DNA of 64,000 bases. Origin: Bolinopsis microptera (taxonomy: Eukaryota; Ctenophora; Tentaculata; Lobata; Bolinopsidae). The stretch is from contig NC_087072.1 of the NCBI RefSeq assembly GCF_026151205.1, positions 21,852,103 to 21,916,102 on the forward strand, written 5' to 3'. Shown one piece after another: positions 10,865 to 22,522 of this stretch (positions are counted from its first letter, which is position 1; every line of letters begins with the position of its first letter). A program made the translations under genes and the position numbers. Below the pieces are notes generated by a model. It did not search any database, was not told the DNA's origin, and saw only the letters and a list, made by a program, of their open reading frames with translations.

Positions 10865-12898
10865 TTAAAGGACCAGTTAACTGAAAAAAAGTTATCCTCA
10901 TATTTTGACAGATTGTGACAAATAGCAAACTAAGCAACGAGTCGAAATTCCTAAATCTCTAACTGCTCTCTAACGCGTGTAAATATCGTTTGTATTATTT
11001 TGGCGATGACGTCACGAAGTCCCTTGCGCGCACAGAGGAGCTCGTGAGAATGTATTTTATAGGTAGAAAATGGACATAATACAATGTTTTTCCCCGAATA
11101 ACTCGAAAAGTAAGTAATTTAGGGTACATGTTGCTTCATAAGTTGTATATAAACATGGCCATTCTGCACAATTTACACACATTCAAAAACCTTTAGGGCC
11201 TTCATAGCCCAATTTACCAGATATCCATAGTTTTGCATGATTTCTGGAACCGAAAATCAGTTTTTCGCCAATAACTGAAAAAGTAAGCCCTTTAAGGCAT
11301 ATGTTTGTTCGTAAGTCATATATTAGTATGCTAATTGCGGTTCTTTTGCACCCTGTCTAAAGACTCTATCACAATCCTATCGAAAATGGGCTCAGCACCA
11401 CGCCCAAAATGGTTTTTGGCGAATTTCTCGAAAAGTAAGGATTTTTGGCCATGTGTTTCTCAATAACTGCTATATAAACATGCATATGCGGCTTCGTTTA
11501 AGCCTATTTTGAAGTCTCTACGACCTTCAGAAGCAAGGGGTCGGTTACTTTATTGGGTCAATATGGGCGTGGCCCTCCTGGGTTTTCTCCACTGTCAAAA
11601 AAATGTCTCCAAACGAAAATCGTTTATTCATACCTTCGGAAAGGTCTGTGCAAAGTTTCGTGATTATCTGAACATTTGCAGGTTCATTTCCATAAATGTC
11701 CATAAATGACTAGACTACACAACTTTAGAGTTAACTTTAGAGAAACTCATAAGTCATTTATCTCAAATTAAGCTGTTAGTGTCCATGATCAACCTATGGC
11801 GACAATGTTTTACGTGAAATGTAAAAATCAGGAGTAATATAAAAAGTGTATTTTTAGATTAAAGTGCTAGCTCATAGTTTTAGAATTGTATAGATTAACG
11901 TTGGTCGTTTAACCATCTAACAATCGATCGTGCCGTACTAATATATGGCCAAAGAATAATAGGGTCTTGGAAATTCTATAGTTGTTCAGTGGGTCGATTG
12001 ACTGAACACGTTTGCACTTGGTATTTAAACTTACCAGTAGTTTATTTATGTTATGTACCGACGATAATGCAATTAGGATAACAACTAGGTAAGCCGTAAG
12101 TCTAATTCAAAACACACCGCACACCGTACACTCAAATCAGTATTGCTATTTGTATTTGGTAGACCGGGTACTTTGACGGGAATTCTGTTCCCACGGCACA
12201 GTTCTGATAGAAGCTACTTCTACTAATGGTCCCAGAGGAACGGCTGTAAAGTAGCCAGACTTCTTGTCTCCTGTACTGGCTGACACATTCGGATTAAAAT
12301 TAGAAATTTCGCTATGCTATAAATATAATTGCTCTCGGAATTGAACAAACTCGTACTTATCTAGATCCTTTCTAAATTCGTTAGAGTTTCATGGACTGGA
12401 GAAAAATAATCGGTACAGTCTCCCTGCTTGTGTAATTAAGCAATGAAAACAATCCAAAATTATCACATATGACATAAGTTGTAATAGCAGAAACTTTCTA
12501 ACCGTACATTCACCCGCCACTGTCCAAGAACCTATATCACTGTTTAAAATCATGACGTGAGCACTGTACATCCAATCAGCTATTCCTTTAGTTAGGATGA
12601 TAGCCAAAACTATAAGGATTTTGGAGAACTAGGGTAATAGTCATAATTCTAAAATTTGAGTGAGTTACACGTGTTTTAATGACAACGATAAACATTTGCA
12701 ACGTATTACGCTATGCCAGCGCGAACTGAGGGACTTCGTGACTTCACGAGGCCACAGCTTATTATTGCAATAACACGCGTTACACGTACGCTAGAGGGTT
12801 GGTTCTTTCGGCGATGCGATTCTTTACCAGTTTGTCACAGCTGATTTAAATCTTAGCCAAATTGGAGACTAAAATTTTTCATTTAACTGGTCCTTTAA
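10865..12898. mobile_element. Non-autonomous piggyBac-like element (TTAA target, AGGACCAGTTAA ends)
   Basis: TTAA occurs at both edges (10865-10868 and 12895-12898). The ends AGGACCAGTTAACTGAAAAA and TTTTTCATTTAACTGGTCCT are inverted, and homology seems to extend inward: AGTCCCT near 11020 against GAGGGACTTCGTGAC near 12728. The interior shows three diverged direct copies of a unit of 150-170 bp, each with a CGAAAAGTAAG-like word (near 11103, 11274 and 11427). No transposase ORF is visible. TTAA target choice is the piggyBac signature; the family call is inference from that alone. Confidence 0.65.
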
Positions 12899-13144
12899 GC
12901 AAAACTCAAGCCAAAACTAACCATATACTGGTGCTACTTAATAATGATCATTAAGTTTGGATAGCTCAGGAGTTTAACACGATTATGTAATAGCTTAATG
13001 GTGTCAAATAAAGGAACACTCACTCATGCATGTACAAACGCATACATATAGTCAACAAAACGCAACAACTAGAACAAATTAACTTAACTTCTTTTGACGT
13101 TTATTTTTTCTTCACACCACAAAAAATAAATATAAACTCCACAC

Positions 13145-13968
13145 TACAGGGTGTTCAAGAAAAAGTCGACCAAGCGATAAGAGTTAAACTTTATTTGAGG
13201 AGGGTGTGGCAGCCTGGATGACGTGTTTCACAAATTGTCCAATATCAGGCTCATGTTATTGGAGGCGTAGACCCCACAGTGATCAGATCTGTGAAGATTA
13301 ATTTGTGATGTGATCAATGGGTAGAATTTGACTTAAAAATTTGACTTAAAAATGAACTAAATCTAGGGTATTTGACAAACTTATAAATGGGCTGCAGTTC
13401 ACATGACTACTGAACTGATCTGTACATAAATACATAATATATATAGATTAGAATAGAAGTAATAATAATCTCTAAGAAATCTCTGAATAATTCTAGGATC
13501 ACATATGGGACGGGACCCCTTGCCAAACGGGTGGTTCTCGTATTAGAGGAGGTGAGACAAGCGTGTCAGTGTCATGTAATGGAAGCAATACGAGATTCCA
13601 AATCGAAATTTAGTTGTTGAGTTGTTAATAAATGACCGTGATCTTGTGTATACAATATACATACTGAAAGCTGAGGTCAAATTATCCATTTCGATTCAAC
13701 ATGCAGCAGAGATGTTGTTTGATTATTGATTAACAGATCACTGCAGCTACCCGATTTGAGAGTCGTTTCTGTATCAGATTCTGTATAAAATGCACTTAAT
13801 TTAAACAGTGACATGTGCTCCGCAGCAAATCCAAGATTCATGATTGATTTTTTATACAGATTCTGGAGCGCAATAGCACATAACTTACTGAGTTTTAAGT
13901 TGATAGGTTAAAGCTCAGGCGGGTTATTAGCAAAAATCACTTAGTCACGTTTTTTGGGACACCCTGTA
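13145..13968. mobile_element. Non-autonomous Tc1/mariner-like element
   Basis: TA at both edges, with inverted ends CAGGGTGTTCAAGAAAAAGT and ACGTTTTTTGGGACACCCTG. CAGGGTGTCC-type ends beside TA are characteristic of Tc1/mariner elements. The 0.8-kb interior has no transposase ORF. Confidence 0.7.
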
Positions 13969-14324
13969 GTAAATACAACTTAGAAGCGTGTAATAAAGAT
14001 ATATGCATTTTACACACTAATCTAATTGAATAATTTCATGTGTATAACATCATGGAGCTAGTGAATGCTGTAAAGGATTATACAACATTTGTATTGTACA
14101 GTTGGTAGTATAGCATTCTGTTTTCAATAAGTTTATATAGAATTGAAGTTAGTTCGCTAAATGAAGTCCCATAAAAAGTAACTACAACTCATTCATTACA
14201 ACCCGTGATTATTAAACGAAAAATAAATGATAAACATGATTTATAATTTAAAAACTGTAAACCACCAACTGAATTATCGCTTAAATTTAAATAAGTATCA
14301 AATCAAAAACCATCATGTGCCGTT

Positions 14325-14580
14325 AAGCAGCAGGGCGCGGCTCACCTGGGCCACAGCAAATCGGAGAAAATGGGTTCGAAAAATCCAATATTGGCACTAG
14401 AGTCCTTGATCTTTCAGATAGTTCACTGGGCCTTTTGAGCTGCCGTCCTTCAGCTTCTGTCAACTGAAATTACTACTAATCCAAGTTGAGGCAATCAGCC
14501 GATGCGCGGCTTTTATGGTTATATATGATATGTTTAATCTGTAATAAAGATCAAAATTCAAATTTGTATTCCTTTAAAAA
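14325..14580. repeat. Dispersed composite repeat
   Basis: Contains GGCACTAGAGTCCTTGATCT, then GGGCCTTTTGAGCTGCCGTC, and downstream AATCCAAGTTGAGGCAATCA. The first part recurs at 56585-56650, the last at 59540-59625. The AGCTTCTGTCAACTGAAATT segment recurs near 57230. At 56.6-57.2 kb the pieces are separated, so the copies look broken or nested. Confidence 0.65.
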
Positions 14581-15344
14581 AATTTGTATTCCTTACATTT
14601 CCAGATTGCTGATACTTGCACTGTGAATTGAATTATAAAATGTTGTAATACAAACAAACACTGCACTGGAAGAAAAGAGTATGCAAATGCAATAGCCAAT
14701 ATGTAACAGATTCCAATAGCTCGAGTTTAATGGTAATTACCTATTATTATTGGAGTTTGTGATCCCTGTGATTTAAATTTCCGTGGTTAAATATATTTTG
14801 TTGATTATAATGTTATGATAGTATAATTTATTGTAAATTTGTGGTATTTAAGTATTGTGTAACGGGATGAAAGTGCTCTAACCAGGTGTAGCCAGTCCAC
14901 ACCCTGGCACCATAATATGAAGCACTTGTTTTAATTCTAAATGAAAAGCTCGAGAATGTTATATTTCCATCCATGCCATCTATGCTGCTTCAATAGATAC
15001 AAGTTAAAACACAAAAACAATGGCAGAGCAGAAAATGTACCCATCAACCTTCAAATGTTGATCATTATCATGATTATTAAAACGGATTAAAAGCAGACTA
15101 AAACGGAATATATTCCTTGTTCAAAGAGAATACAATCAAGAAATTCATTTTGTCAAGATGACTTTAATGGGTTTTACGTCTAGGAAAATGGGTTTTATGA
15201 TTCTAATGTATCAAGCAGATTATTGCTTCCACAACTCTGGGACCTAACCACTGGTTTTCTAGTCATCCATTATGTGGAACAAGTCCATTGTCCAAACTAA
15301 CAGATACAAATTTAAAGCCAATTCAGTTGACATTTACTCAATCA

Positions 15345-15480
15345 CTAGCAGTGGCGTAACGTTGCCTGTTGGCGCCCCCGCCGAAAATGCGCCCCCCTGT
15401 TGGCGCCCCTCACCCCTACTTTTGGCGCCCCTCCCTATCTATTGAACAAATTAGGTGATTTTAGAGGATACGCCGGTAAT
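15345..15480 (+). repeat. Possible transposon end (CAGTGGCGTAAC, GGCGCCCC-rich)
   Basis: CAGTGGCGTAACGTTGCC followed by three GGCGCCCC-type blocks. CAGTGGCGTA is a common terminus of hAT-like elements. I could not find the matching inverted end, so this may be a truncated copy. Confidence 0.3.
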
Positions 15481-16790
15481 ATCTTTAAAAAAGTGTGTTC
15501 TAAAGCAAACGCCGGTTTGGAGTACCTCAGTTAGTTTTTTCAATATTGTCCCACATTTCATAACGACGATTTTTGCGCCACCTAAGATGGCGCACCAAAG
15601 AGCATTTCAAGGTCACAGGTAAGCCAATATAAGTTTGTTTCAACCAGACGTTTAGAAAGAATTTATTAGCTATGCCAGGACATCATACAACAAAGATAAG
15701 AGCAGAGGCGGCTCCGTGGGCGCTGGCTGGCAGGTGTGGTGGGTGTCCATCAAGGTCACCGGACTCAGGGGGAAGGCCCCAATGCCGACTGCTGTTCGCC
15801 GAGGACTGCATACAATACCACAGGGCAGAAAGTTAATAATCAACTAAAATTTCTAACGTACATTACAGTTACACACAGGGCTTATCCTTTACTATACTTT
15901 ATAAAGCGAGGACGATATCTATCTGTGCCATTTTACTGGACACCAATACCACCGGACATCACACTTTAACGCGACTTACTGCAAAAATCGTAAAAGAAAT
16001 AAAAAACCGTAAAAGTTTTTAAAAAAATTGGCCAAGGAATTATGATTTTAGAGCCGAAAATTTGGACCCCCAAGTGGTGTCAAAAACGCCAATTAAATAG
16101 GTAATAATTATTTTAGTAACTTGAGTCTTGACACCGTTTAGGGTTATATTATACGGGTTCCTGCTAGTGTATGTAATGTGTCACAGGCGACAGCAAACAA
16201 AAACGGAAACTTATAAAATTGGTGAAATAGGACACCACATGTGTATGACGCCTGGACGCCCTCAATAGCCACCTCTGGATACGAGTGTGCCTCCCAAGAA
16301 CAGTCCTCTTGTCATCGAGGAACATCGAAGGGGACAAGGCGGACAAGCAATAACCTAATAAAAGTAAAATTTATTTAAACAATTTACACATAATTGTCAC
16401 AATGACCCTATATAAAAACAACCCTTCAAAAAATCAATATATTCCCTATCTCAAATATTGGGAGAAACATTTGAAAATCACCCTTGGCGTTGTGGCTCCA
16501 AATTCAAATCTAAACTATTTATATTAACAAAGTTCTTTCTCGCACCTCTGTCTCCCCGTAGACAAGCAATAACCTATCATTTGTCAACCTTATTCCAAGG
16601 ATAGACGACCAACACAACCAAGTGGATGGTATCAAAATATTTCAACAGAGTATACGTATACAGTTTAGCGTACGAAGAACAAACATAGATTCACATGATC
16701 TGAGAAGTGTACAAATTTTGAAAAGTTAGTCGTAGCGCTCGATCCTCATTTCACATTACAAAATGGCGCGCATAATATAAAAGTGAAATT
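15481..16790. other. Gene-free region
   Basis: Two short ORFs (15736-15969 plus, 16164-16346 minus) have no recognisable family and no splice context. Nothing else supported. Confidence 0.35.
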
Positions 16791-16989
16791 TTAATTCTGC
16801 TGTCCGTCAATGTTTTTATGTTACTCAGCCTGCAACATGCAAGGTGCAGGACTGAGGACTATGGATCGATTTTCTATTTTCAATGTAGTTACAATTTTGA
16901 ATTTATATCTAAGGGCTCTTACCATTACTAATTTGCTCGCCCAAAAATTTCACGTGACTTTGGTTTTTATGGTTTTGCAGCCTACAAAA

Positions 16990-17165
16990 CGGTTTTACAC
17001 AAACCCTAATCCTAAACCAGAAAACCTAACCGTTAGTGGTTAGGGACCGAACTTCGGAAATAAAAAATAGAAAGTTCTGTCCGTCTCGTAAAACTAAAGT
17101 TAGCTCCCCACGAGCACAATTTGGGACAACGTAGATTTTGAATTATCCTGAAACATGAAAAGTAT
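16990..17165. repeat. Dispersed repeat shared with 56810-57200
   Basis: AAAACTAAAGTTAGCTCCCC followed by ACGAGCACAATTTGGGACAA and TTTTGAATTATCC. The reverse complement is found at 56820-56865 and 57120-57150, where about 260 bases of AT-rich sequence separate the two halves, so that copy appears interrupted by an insertion. Confidence 0.6.
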
Positions 17166-17280
17166 GATTTTGAGCCAAATTAAAGATCGCAGCTTTTTAA
17201 CTTTGCAAAATAATGTTGTTGCTATGACTCCAGATTGGACAAATATTTTTCGATCAGTATCACCGTACCCGTTAAATTAA

Positions 17281-17395
17281 ATCCTTCACAGCTCGGCGAG
17301 GCCCAAGGCTCAATGGTGCATTTCGCCGATCTAGACGTGGTTGCGAGAACCATTATTTGCAATAGCGCATTGCGCTACAACACGTCAACGTAATG
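17281..17395. repeat. Dispersed repeat (GTGGTTGCGAGAA family)
   Basis: Contains CATTTCGCCGATCTAGACGT, GGTTGCGAGAACCATTATTTG and GCATTGCGCTACAA. Related copies are at 60225-60310 (same strand) and 55775-55880 (opposite strand, two partial copies). Confidence 0.6.
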
Positions 17396-17521
17396 CAAAA
17401 TTTGTATCACGTCGTGACCCCCAATGTCGTTTCACTATAGTGTAGAGTTTTTACGATATAGTGGGAGCCGCGCACTCGTGCGCGGCGGGTCATACAACGT
17501 ATGAAAAGTGCAAATTCAAGC

Positions 17522-17615
17522 TTACCTGGGGATAGGACCCCAGGCGATTATGTTCATAAATCATAAATAGAGATTCGGCGGAATCAGGAATGATGGGCTG
17601 AGCGTCGCCCAGTAA
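17522..17615. mobile_element. Short MITE, copy a (TTACYTGGG ends)
   Basis: Begins TTACCTGGGG and ends GCCCAGTAA, imperfect inverted repeats. The core reads ATTATGTTCATAAATCATAA...AGAGATTCGGCGGAAT...GGGCTGAGCG. Other copies: 18097-18213, 18446-18519 and 60704-60783. Confidence 0.65.
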
Positions 17616-17935
17616 AATCAAGCAAGTTATAGAATTAGACATATTCAATATTTCATACGTATCAAATTGCGCTCCTGTCCTACCAAATCGCTCGCCCAAA
17701 TTTTAAGAAAATTCTTGTGAAAGGGCACTTTTATTTGGTTGTGAAATCGATCTCAATCGGTGTATTTTTGGACGCTGATTCCGAATCATCCTCCATGACG
17801 TGTAGGGTAAAAATTCTTCCCTGGAGAGTTACGGGCAAAAAACCGTTTTGGTCACGCGACAGGCTAGTAAAACATGAATTCGATCGTTTAGGGCTCGGGT
17901 TATGGCAAAACCACAACAACTATTAATAGCCTGGG

Positions 17936-18033
17936 GTTCACCTAACCATGTGCTTTTGCGCCACTTCGCGATTCGGGCGCGCTTGTGAGGCGGGCGCGCG
18001 CTACTGCAAGCGCAAGGGCTCTGGATAGAGCAA
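17936..18033 (+). repeat. Short GC-rich dispersed repeat, copy a (TTCACCTAACCATGTGC ... TAGAGCAA)
   Basis: Starts TTCACCTAACCATGTGCTTT, has a GGGCGCGCTTGT centre and ends CAAGCGCAAGGGCTCTGGATAGAGCAA-like. Copies are at 59994-60102, 60352-60406 (partial) and 63174-63279. About 100 bp and far more GC-rich than its surroundings. Confidence 0.65.
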
Positions 18034-18096
18034 GCCTGGGGTACTCAGGTAATCAAAAATAAATTACCTTATAATCGGACGTTATTCGACCGAACA

Positions 18097-18213
18097 TTAC
18101 CTGGGGACCTCAGGCTATTATGTTCATAAACATATAATATATTTATGTTCATAATCATAGAATAGAGTGTAGAGATTTGGCGGCCGAAAGACAGGCTGAG
18201 CGCCGCCCAGTAA
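18097..18213. mobile_element. Short MITE, copy b
   Basis: TTACCTGGGGACCTCAGG at the left and CGCCGCCCAGTAA at the right. It has an internal duplication of the ATGTTCATAA segment compared with copy a. Confidence 0.65.
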
Positions 18214-18445
18214 ATTTTTGGCCAATTTTTACCGGTCTCTCTTTTTGCTTTTAAAAGCTCGCTATGTAATAGCTTCAAACTGGCTACAGGGAGTTTGTGG
18301 TCCCCAGCATAGCTTCACACTTTTTTATTTGTCAATGTAGCTAAAAATCTTGATACACGTTGTATTGTAACGGGTAACCCCTTTTCGCTCGCGAAGCGTG
18401 CGACGGCCTCCGGCCACGTGCACGCTTCGTGAAGTTCGCGTGCAC

Positions 18446-18519
18446 TTACTGGCCGGCAGCGCTCAGCCTGTCATTCCGCCACATGTTTATGAACATAATA
18501 GCCTGGGGTCCCCAGGTAA
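18446..18519. mobile_element. Short MITE, copy c
   Basis: Opposite orientation to copies a and b: TTACTGGCCGGCAGCGCTCA ... AATAGCCTGGGGTCCCCAGG then TAA. Confidence 0.65.
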
Positions 18520-18599
18520 GCGTGCACGAGAAAGGCCAGGCTTACAACGTGTAACAATAGAAATCATGTCATGTCTAGCAGTCTACGTGAAACTGTTTC

Positions 18600-19500
18600 G
18601 CTTATGAATGACGAATTAGAAACTGGAAGAAAGGAGAAAAGTTGAATGAAGAGTAAAGTAAAAGAGTGAAACTGGAACGGGGAAAACCAAGGAAGGAAAT
18701 ATTCTGAGCGAGGCCAGAGGCATTATCAGGTCTGAGGTGTGAGGAACCAGGGGTATTACGAGATATAACGTAAAAAATAAAACATGATCATGATGATTGG
18801 AAGAAACATGACGAAGAGGAAATAATACTGCCTGTATTTTATGTCACAAGGATAAACGAGAAGAAAAAGCGAAGGCTTTCTATTGGGGTTATTAATATTA
18901 TATATCAAAAATTAAAAATCGAATGCTGAACGAGCATTGAAGTCAAAATACTTATGTGTCAATCATATTATTCAAAATCTCAAGTGGCCAGATTTACGAC
19001 ATTCTAGTTGGACTGTGAACGCAATCTGCATGTTTTAAAACTTGCAGGATTGAAAAGCTCGTAAATCAGCATAAAGCAGCGACTTTTATAATTTACCAAA
19101 ACGGAAAGACGAATGAGAACAGTTTACTTAACCATGTTCGTAATTCCAAGTCTGATGAAATTCCTGGGAACTCCATACATTGGAATAAAAATGTAATAGA
19201 ATCGTCAATGTAATGGAGCTATTGAATTTGATTACCGAATGTTCATTATATTGCTAAAGTACTGAATATGAAGTATTTATGTTTTGCAATTCAAACTGTA
19301 TCAGTATGATGAATAGGGCTATCCAGTTAACCCTGGAACATGGAAGTTACAACTAAACACTAAAACGCGGCCACCAAAACCGAAATAAAGCAGCCGGCAG
19401 ATTTTACACGTCAAAAGTCGCAGCAACCGAAATGACTGCAATCTTGTCGATCACGTGACATGACCCTTTCAAGTATCCGCCTACAAGACCTCTGCAATGC
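18600..19500. other. Gene-free region upstream of the VWD gene
   Basis: Purine-rich and AT-rich sequence without a supported ORF. It should contain the promoter of the gene starting at 19525; no decisive element is visible. Confidence 0.4.
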
Positions 19501-19524
19501 TGAGCCCCCCAGTTTGCTCTCGAC

Positions 19525-21405
19525 ATGCTTGTATTCGTTGTGTGGTCCGTTATTGTGCTGGATGCTGGGGCAGAGCATCGAGCGAGCCCTCCTGTCATCA
19601 TCCAGACTCCAACGAACATGACAGTTGCTCCTGGCTCGCCTTTTAAGCTGGAATGTAAAGCGGAAGGGGCTCCAGCACCTAAAATAACTATTACAAGACT
19701 AGAGGAAGCAGAGATGGATCAAGTCAAATCAACAGGAAACGGTTTAGACGGTGAACTACGCCCGAAGGAGGTGATCTACATGAACGAGGAGGTTTACGCT
19801 TTGGATGAGGGATGGTACCGGTGTGTAGCTGCTAACAGTCAGGGAGTTGTCTTCGCAGATGCCTACTTACGGATCAAAGATCTTTGTGGAGATGTCACGT
19901 GCACAGGGGGCAAGATCTGCGTTCCTGACAACGAAGCTGCCACTGCATCCTGCGTCTGTCCTATGTGTGTGGATAAGACATACGATGCTCTTTGTGGAAG
20001 TGACTGTGTCACTCACTTCAACTACTGTCAGCTTGAGCACAAAAACTGTCTTCATGGGACCAGCTACAACAGATTCCTTGACAGCTCTTTCTGTCCTGAC
20101 TTCACCCCTCCTGAGTTTGTTGAAACCCCGCCAAGAGAGATCGACGTGGTGGAAGGAAAAGCTTTCACTTTAACTTGTAAAGCAGCTCCTGCTGGAAGGA
20201 GCCCGGGACCTCCACCAACCATATCATGGTATTTACCAGACTACGCATTTGAGGCTCCATCTTTGTACGACGAAAACCCCACACTTTATGGGCCTGACTA
20301 TGGACAAAAAATTGGCGACGGAGAGACAATCGAACTGAGGGCAACTTACGACTATGAGGTGTTCTGTGTCGCTCATCACTGCAAAGATAGTGGAAATAAA
20401 GCTACGGACATTGTCTCTCACCAAGTAAATGTGAAGACAGGGCCTGTGGAGTGTTTCAACGAGTGGCGAGGTGGTCCATCTTGTCAAGTGTTTGGGGATC
20501 CCCATATCATCACATTTGATGACGTGGTGTACGAGTTTGAAGGACACTGTAAGTATATTCTGGCCAAGGATTGCGATAAGTGGACCATCTACGGTAATTT
20601 TGAGGCCTGTTCAACTCATGGAAGAGGTGCTTGCCTCAGTTCTCTCATCTTCAACTACAATGAAGAAATAACCATACAGCTCCAAAGAGGGATGGCTGTA
20701 AAGGTTGATGGTAAAGATGTAGAAATTGAAGGTCTCGAGACGCTAACAACTCAGACGAAGGAGAAAATATTTATGTTCATTGAAGGAGATTGGTTGGTCA
20801 TCAAGTACAACATTGATATCGACTCACACAATGAACTTCGTTGGGATGGCCTGATGAGTGCCCAAATACTACTGGGGTCCAACTACCCTATAGTTGGTGG
20901 CCTTTGTGGAAATGCAAACAATGACACCACGGACGACTTTATGATGAGACGGACAACAAAAGTGGTTACCAACACTGCGAGATTTGGAGACAGCTGGAGA
21001 GTCGACAGCGAAAACTTGTGCTCAAAGTCTTCTGATTTGCCGAAGTGGAAGTGGAGGAGAGAGTTTGCGGACCGAAAAGGCGACGCTATCTCAACTTGCG
21101 AAAAAATGTTTGAATCTCCGCAGCTTGCCAATTGTGCTTACGGTTCCTCTGGGTTAAGCCAAGTTGATTCCAAACTCTACAAAAATTCTTGTGTGGCAGA
21201 CTTCATGAGGTCGGACTTCAACGTGGACGAGGTTTCTGGGCTGAACATGGCTTGTGTAGCGGCATCAAACTATGCTGCGAGGTGCGACAACTTGGGCAAC
21301 AAAGTACATCTGTGGCGAGAGCAGACGGGGTGCGCAGGAAAAGAAGAGGAACTAATTGAATACAAAAAGTTTATTCGAAAGTTTAAATCTAAAAGTGAGT
21401 TTTAG
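19525..21405 (+). CDS. Secreted Ig / Kazal-like / Ig / VWD-C8 protein, intronless
   Basis: A single uninterrupted 626-codon frame, unusual in this intron-rich window. Residues 1-17 form a signal peptide (LVFVVWSVIVLDAGA). Residues about 21-117 are an I-set Ig domain (LECKAEGAPAP...DEGWYRCVAANSQG). About 118-190 is a cysteine-rich follistatin/Kazal-like unit (CGDVTCTGGKICV, then CVCPMC...LCGSDCVTHFNYC). About 198-310 is a second Ig-like domain (FTLTCKAAP...YEVFCVAHHC). A von Willebrand D domain follows, with CQVFGDPHIITFD near residue 324 and GLCGNANND near 459. About 520-610 is a C8-like segment. Such proteins are extracellular matrix, mucus or adhesive components. GC content is clearly above the flanks. 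CCCCCCAG lies 12 bases before ATG. I recognise no named orthologue; the domain order is the evidence. Confidence 0.9.
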   Translation: MLVFVVWSVIVLDAGAEHRASPPVIIQTPTNMTVAPGSPFKLECKAEGAPAPKITITRLEEAEMDQVKSTGNGLDGELRPKEVIYMNEEVYALDEGWYRCVAANSQGVVFADAYLRIKDLCGDVTCTGGKICVPDNEAATASCVCPMCVDKTYDALCGSDCVTHFNYCQLEHKNCLHGTSYNRFLDSSFCPDFTPPEFVETPPREIDVVEGKAFTLTCKAAPAGRSPGPPPTISWYLPDYAFEAPSLYDENPTLYGPDYGQKIGDGETIELRATYDYEVFCVAHHCKDSGNKATDIVSHQVNVKTGPVECFNEWRGGPSCQVFGDPHIITFDDVVYEFEGHCKYILAKDCDKWTIYGNFEACSTHGRGACLSSLIFNYNEEITIQLQRGMAVKVDGKDVEIEGLETLTTQTKEKIFMFIEGDWLVIKYNIDIDSHNELRWDGLMSAQILLGSNYPIVGGLCGNANNDTTDDFMMRRTTKVVTNTARFGDSWRVDSENLCSKSSDLPKWKWRREFADRKGDAISTCEKMFESPQLANCAYGSSGLSQVDSKLYKNSCVADFMRSDFNVDEVSGLNMACVAASNYAARCDNLGNKVHLWREQTGCAGKEEELIEYKKFIRKFKSKSEF

Positions 21406-22522
21406 CTCTAGTGATATTAGTGGACTATGAAGGTATGGACCCAATATTCTCGATATTTTTAGTAATTTTGCAGAACGATCAATGATCATATACATTATAT
21501 ATTGAATTTTTTTTCATTATTAATCTGTATTTTACATGCAACAAAAAATTGTTGCAAAATCGTTTTTAACATTTTAACAGCAACAAAATAAACAGATATT
21601 TTCTCTGTCTTAACAAAATCACATCTACTTCAGCTATAGTCAATTAATTCAATAGAACATAAGATATCAATCAGTAGCCTAGCAGAACTTAAAGATTTTT
21701 TCAAGTCATCTTAAAACCACAATTTTCGTTCACACCAGAAATGAAGCGCTCAAAGATCTTAATTTTACAGGTAAAACAATCAACGAAAATAAACTAAGAA
21801 TCAAAAGTCTGAAATTCCATATTTTTGACAGTAAATTCAAACTTTTCAAGTAATAATGTCAGCTACAAATATAATTGCCAACATTTGAACGTTGTACCTT
21901 TAAAATTTTCGTAAATATAAAATATCTCTTCTTGAACCCTAAATTAAGTTCTCAAATTGAGACTCCTTGAAATGATTTCCAATATAAGTACAGCGCTGCT
22001 CAATGCACGTACCATAAAAGCTACGAGAGTGAACTAAATGGTCGGAACAATTAACCTTCACGTTCAAGAAGTTAACTTAATCCGACAATATCTATATCAC
22101 AGTATAATATATTAACTGTATGATAAAGATAACAATCATTATTTCAAAAATAGCATCATCACAGGACTTTGTCTTTACCGCCACTTCAGCTGGAGAAATG
22201 AAGCACCGATATGTGAGCAGACTGTAAACAAAATTTAGAATATTCTGCGCCTTTTTTGATTTTCTGTATGACCCCAGTTTTAGGAGTTAGCTTCTTTTAT
22301 TTTTTTTAAAATGTTGGGGCACCCACTTTACCTCCCTATTGGGAGGCTACGTCCGTCATTAGTGACTAACGTCTATTAGGAGTTAGCTGTTACTACCTTC
22401 CCTAATAAATATGCTCATCTGAAACTTGCTTAATAGTTCATTTACACAGGACCTAGTAAAAATTACGCACTGATTGACGGCTGACATCAGTGTTCATTCT
22501 CAGCCTCTGACCCTTTTCCAAA
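21406..22522. other. AT-rich intergenic stretch between convergent genes
   Basis: 3' flanks of the VWD gene (+) and BROX (-). AATAAACAG near 21590 may be a poly(A) signal for the VWD gene. No other feature supported. Confidence 0.4.

Noticed and set aside
15780-15840. A reverse-transcriptase FADD box in the words LLFAEDC
   Set aside because: Only this heptapeptide matches; the flanking frame shows none of the other reverse-transcriptase motifs.
20233-20547. Antisense ORF of 104 codons in the VWD gene
   Set aside because: A shadow frame opposite a clear coding exon, with no features of its own.
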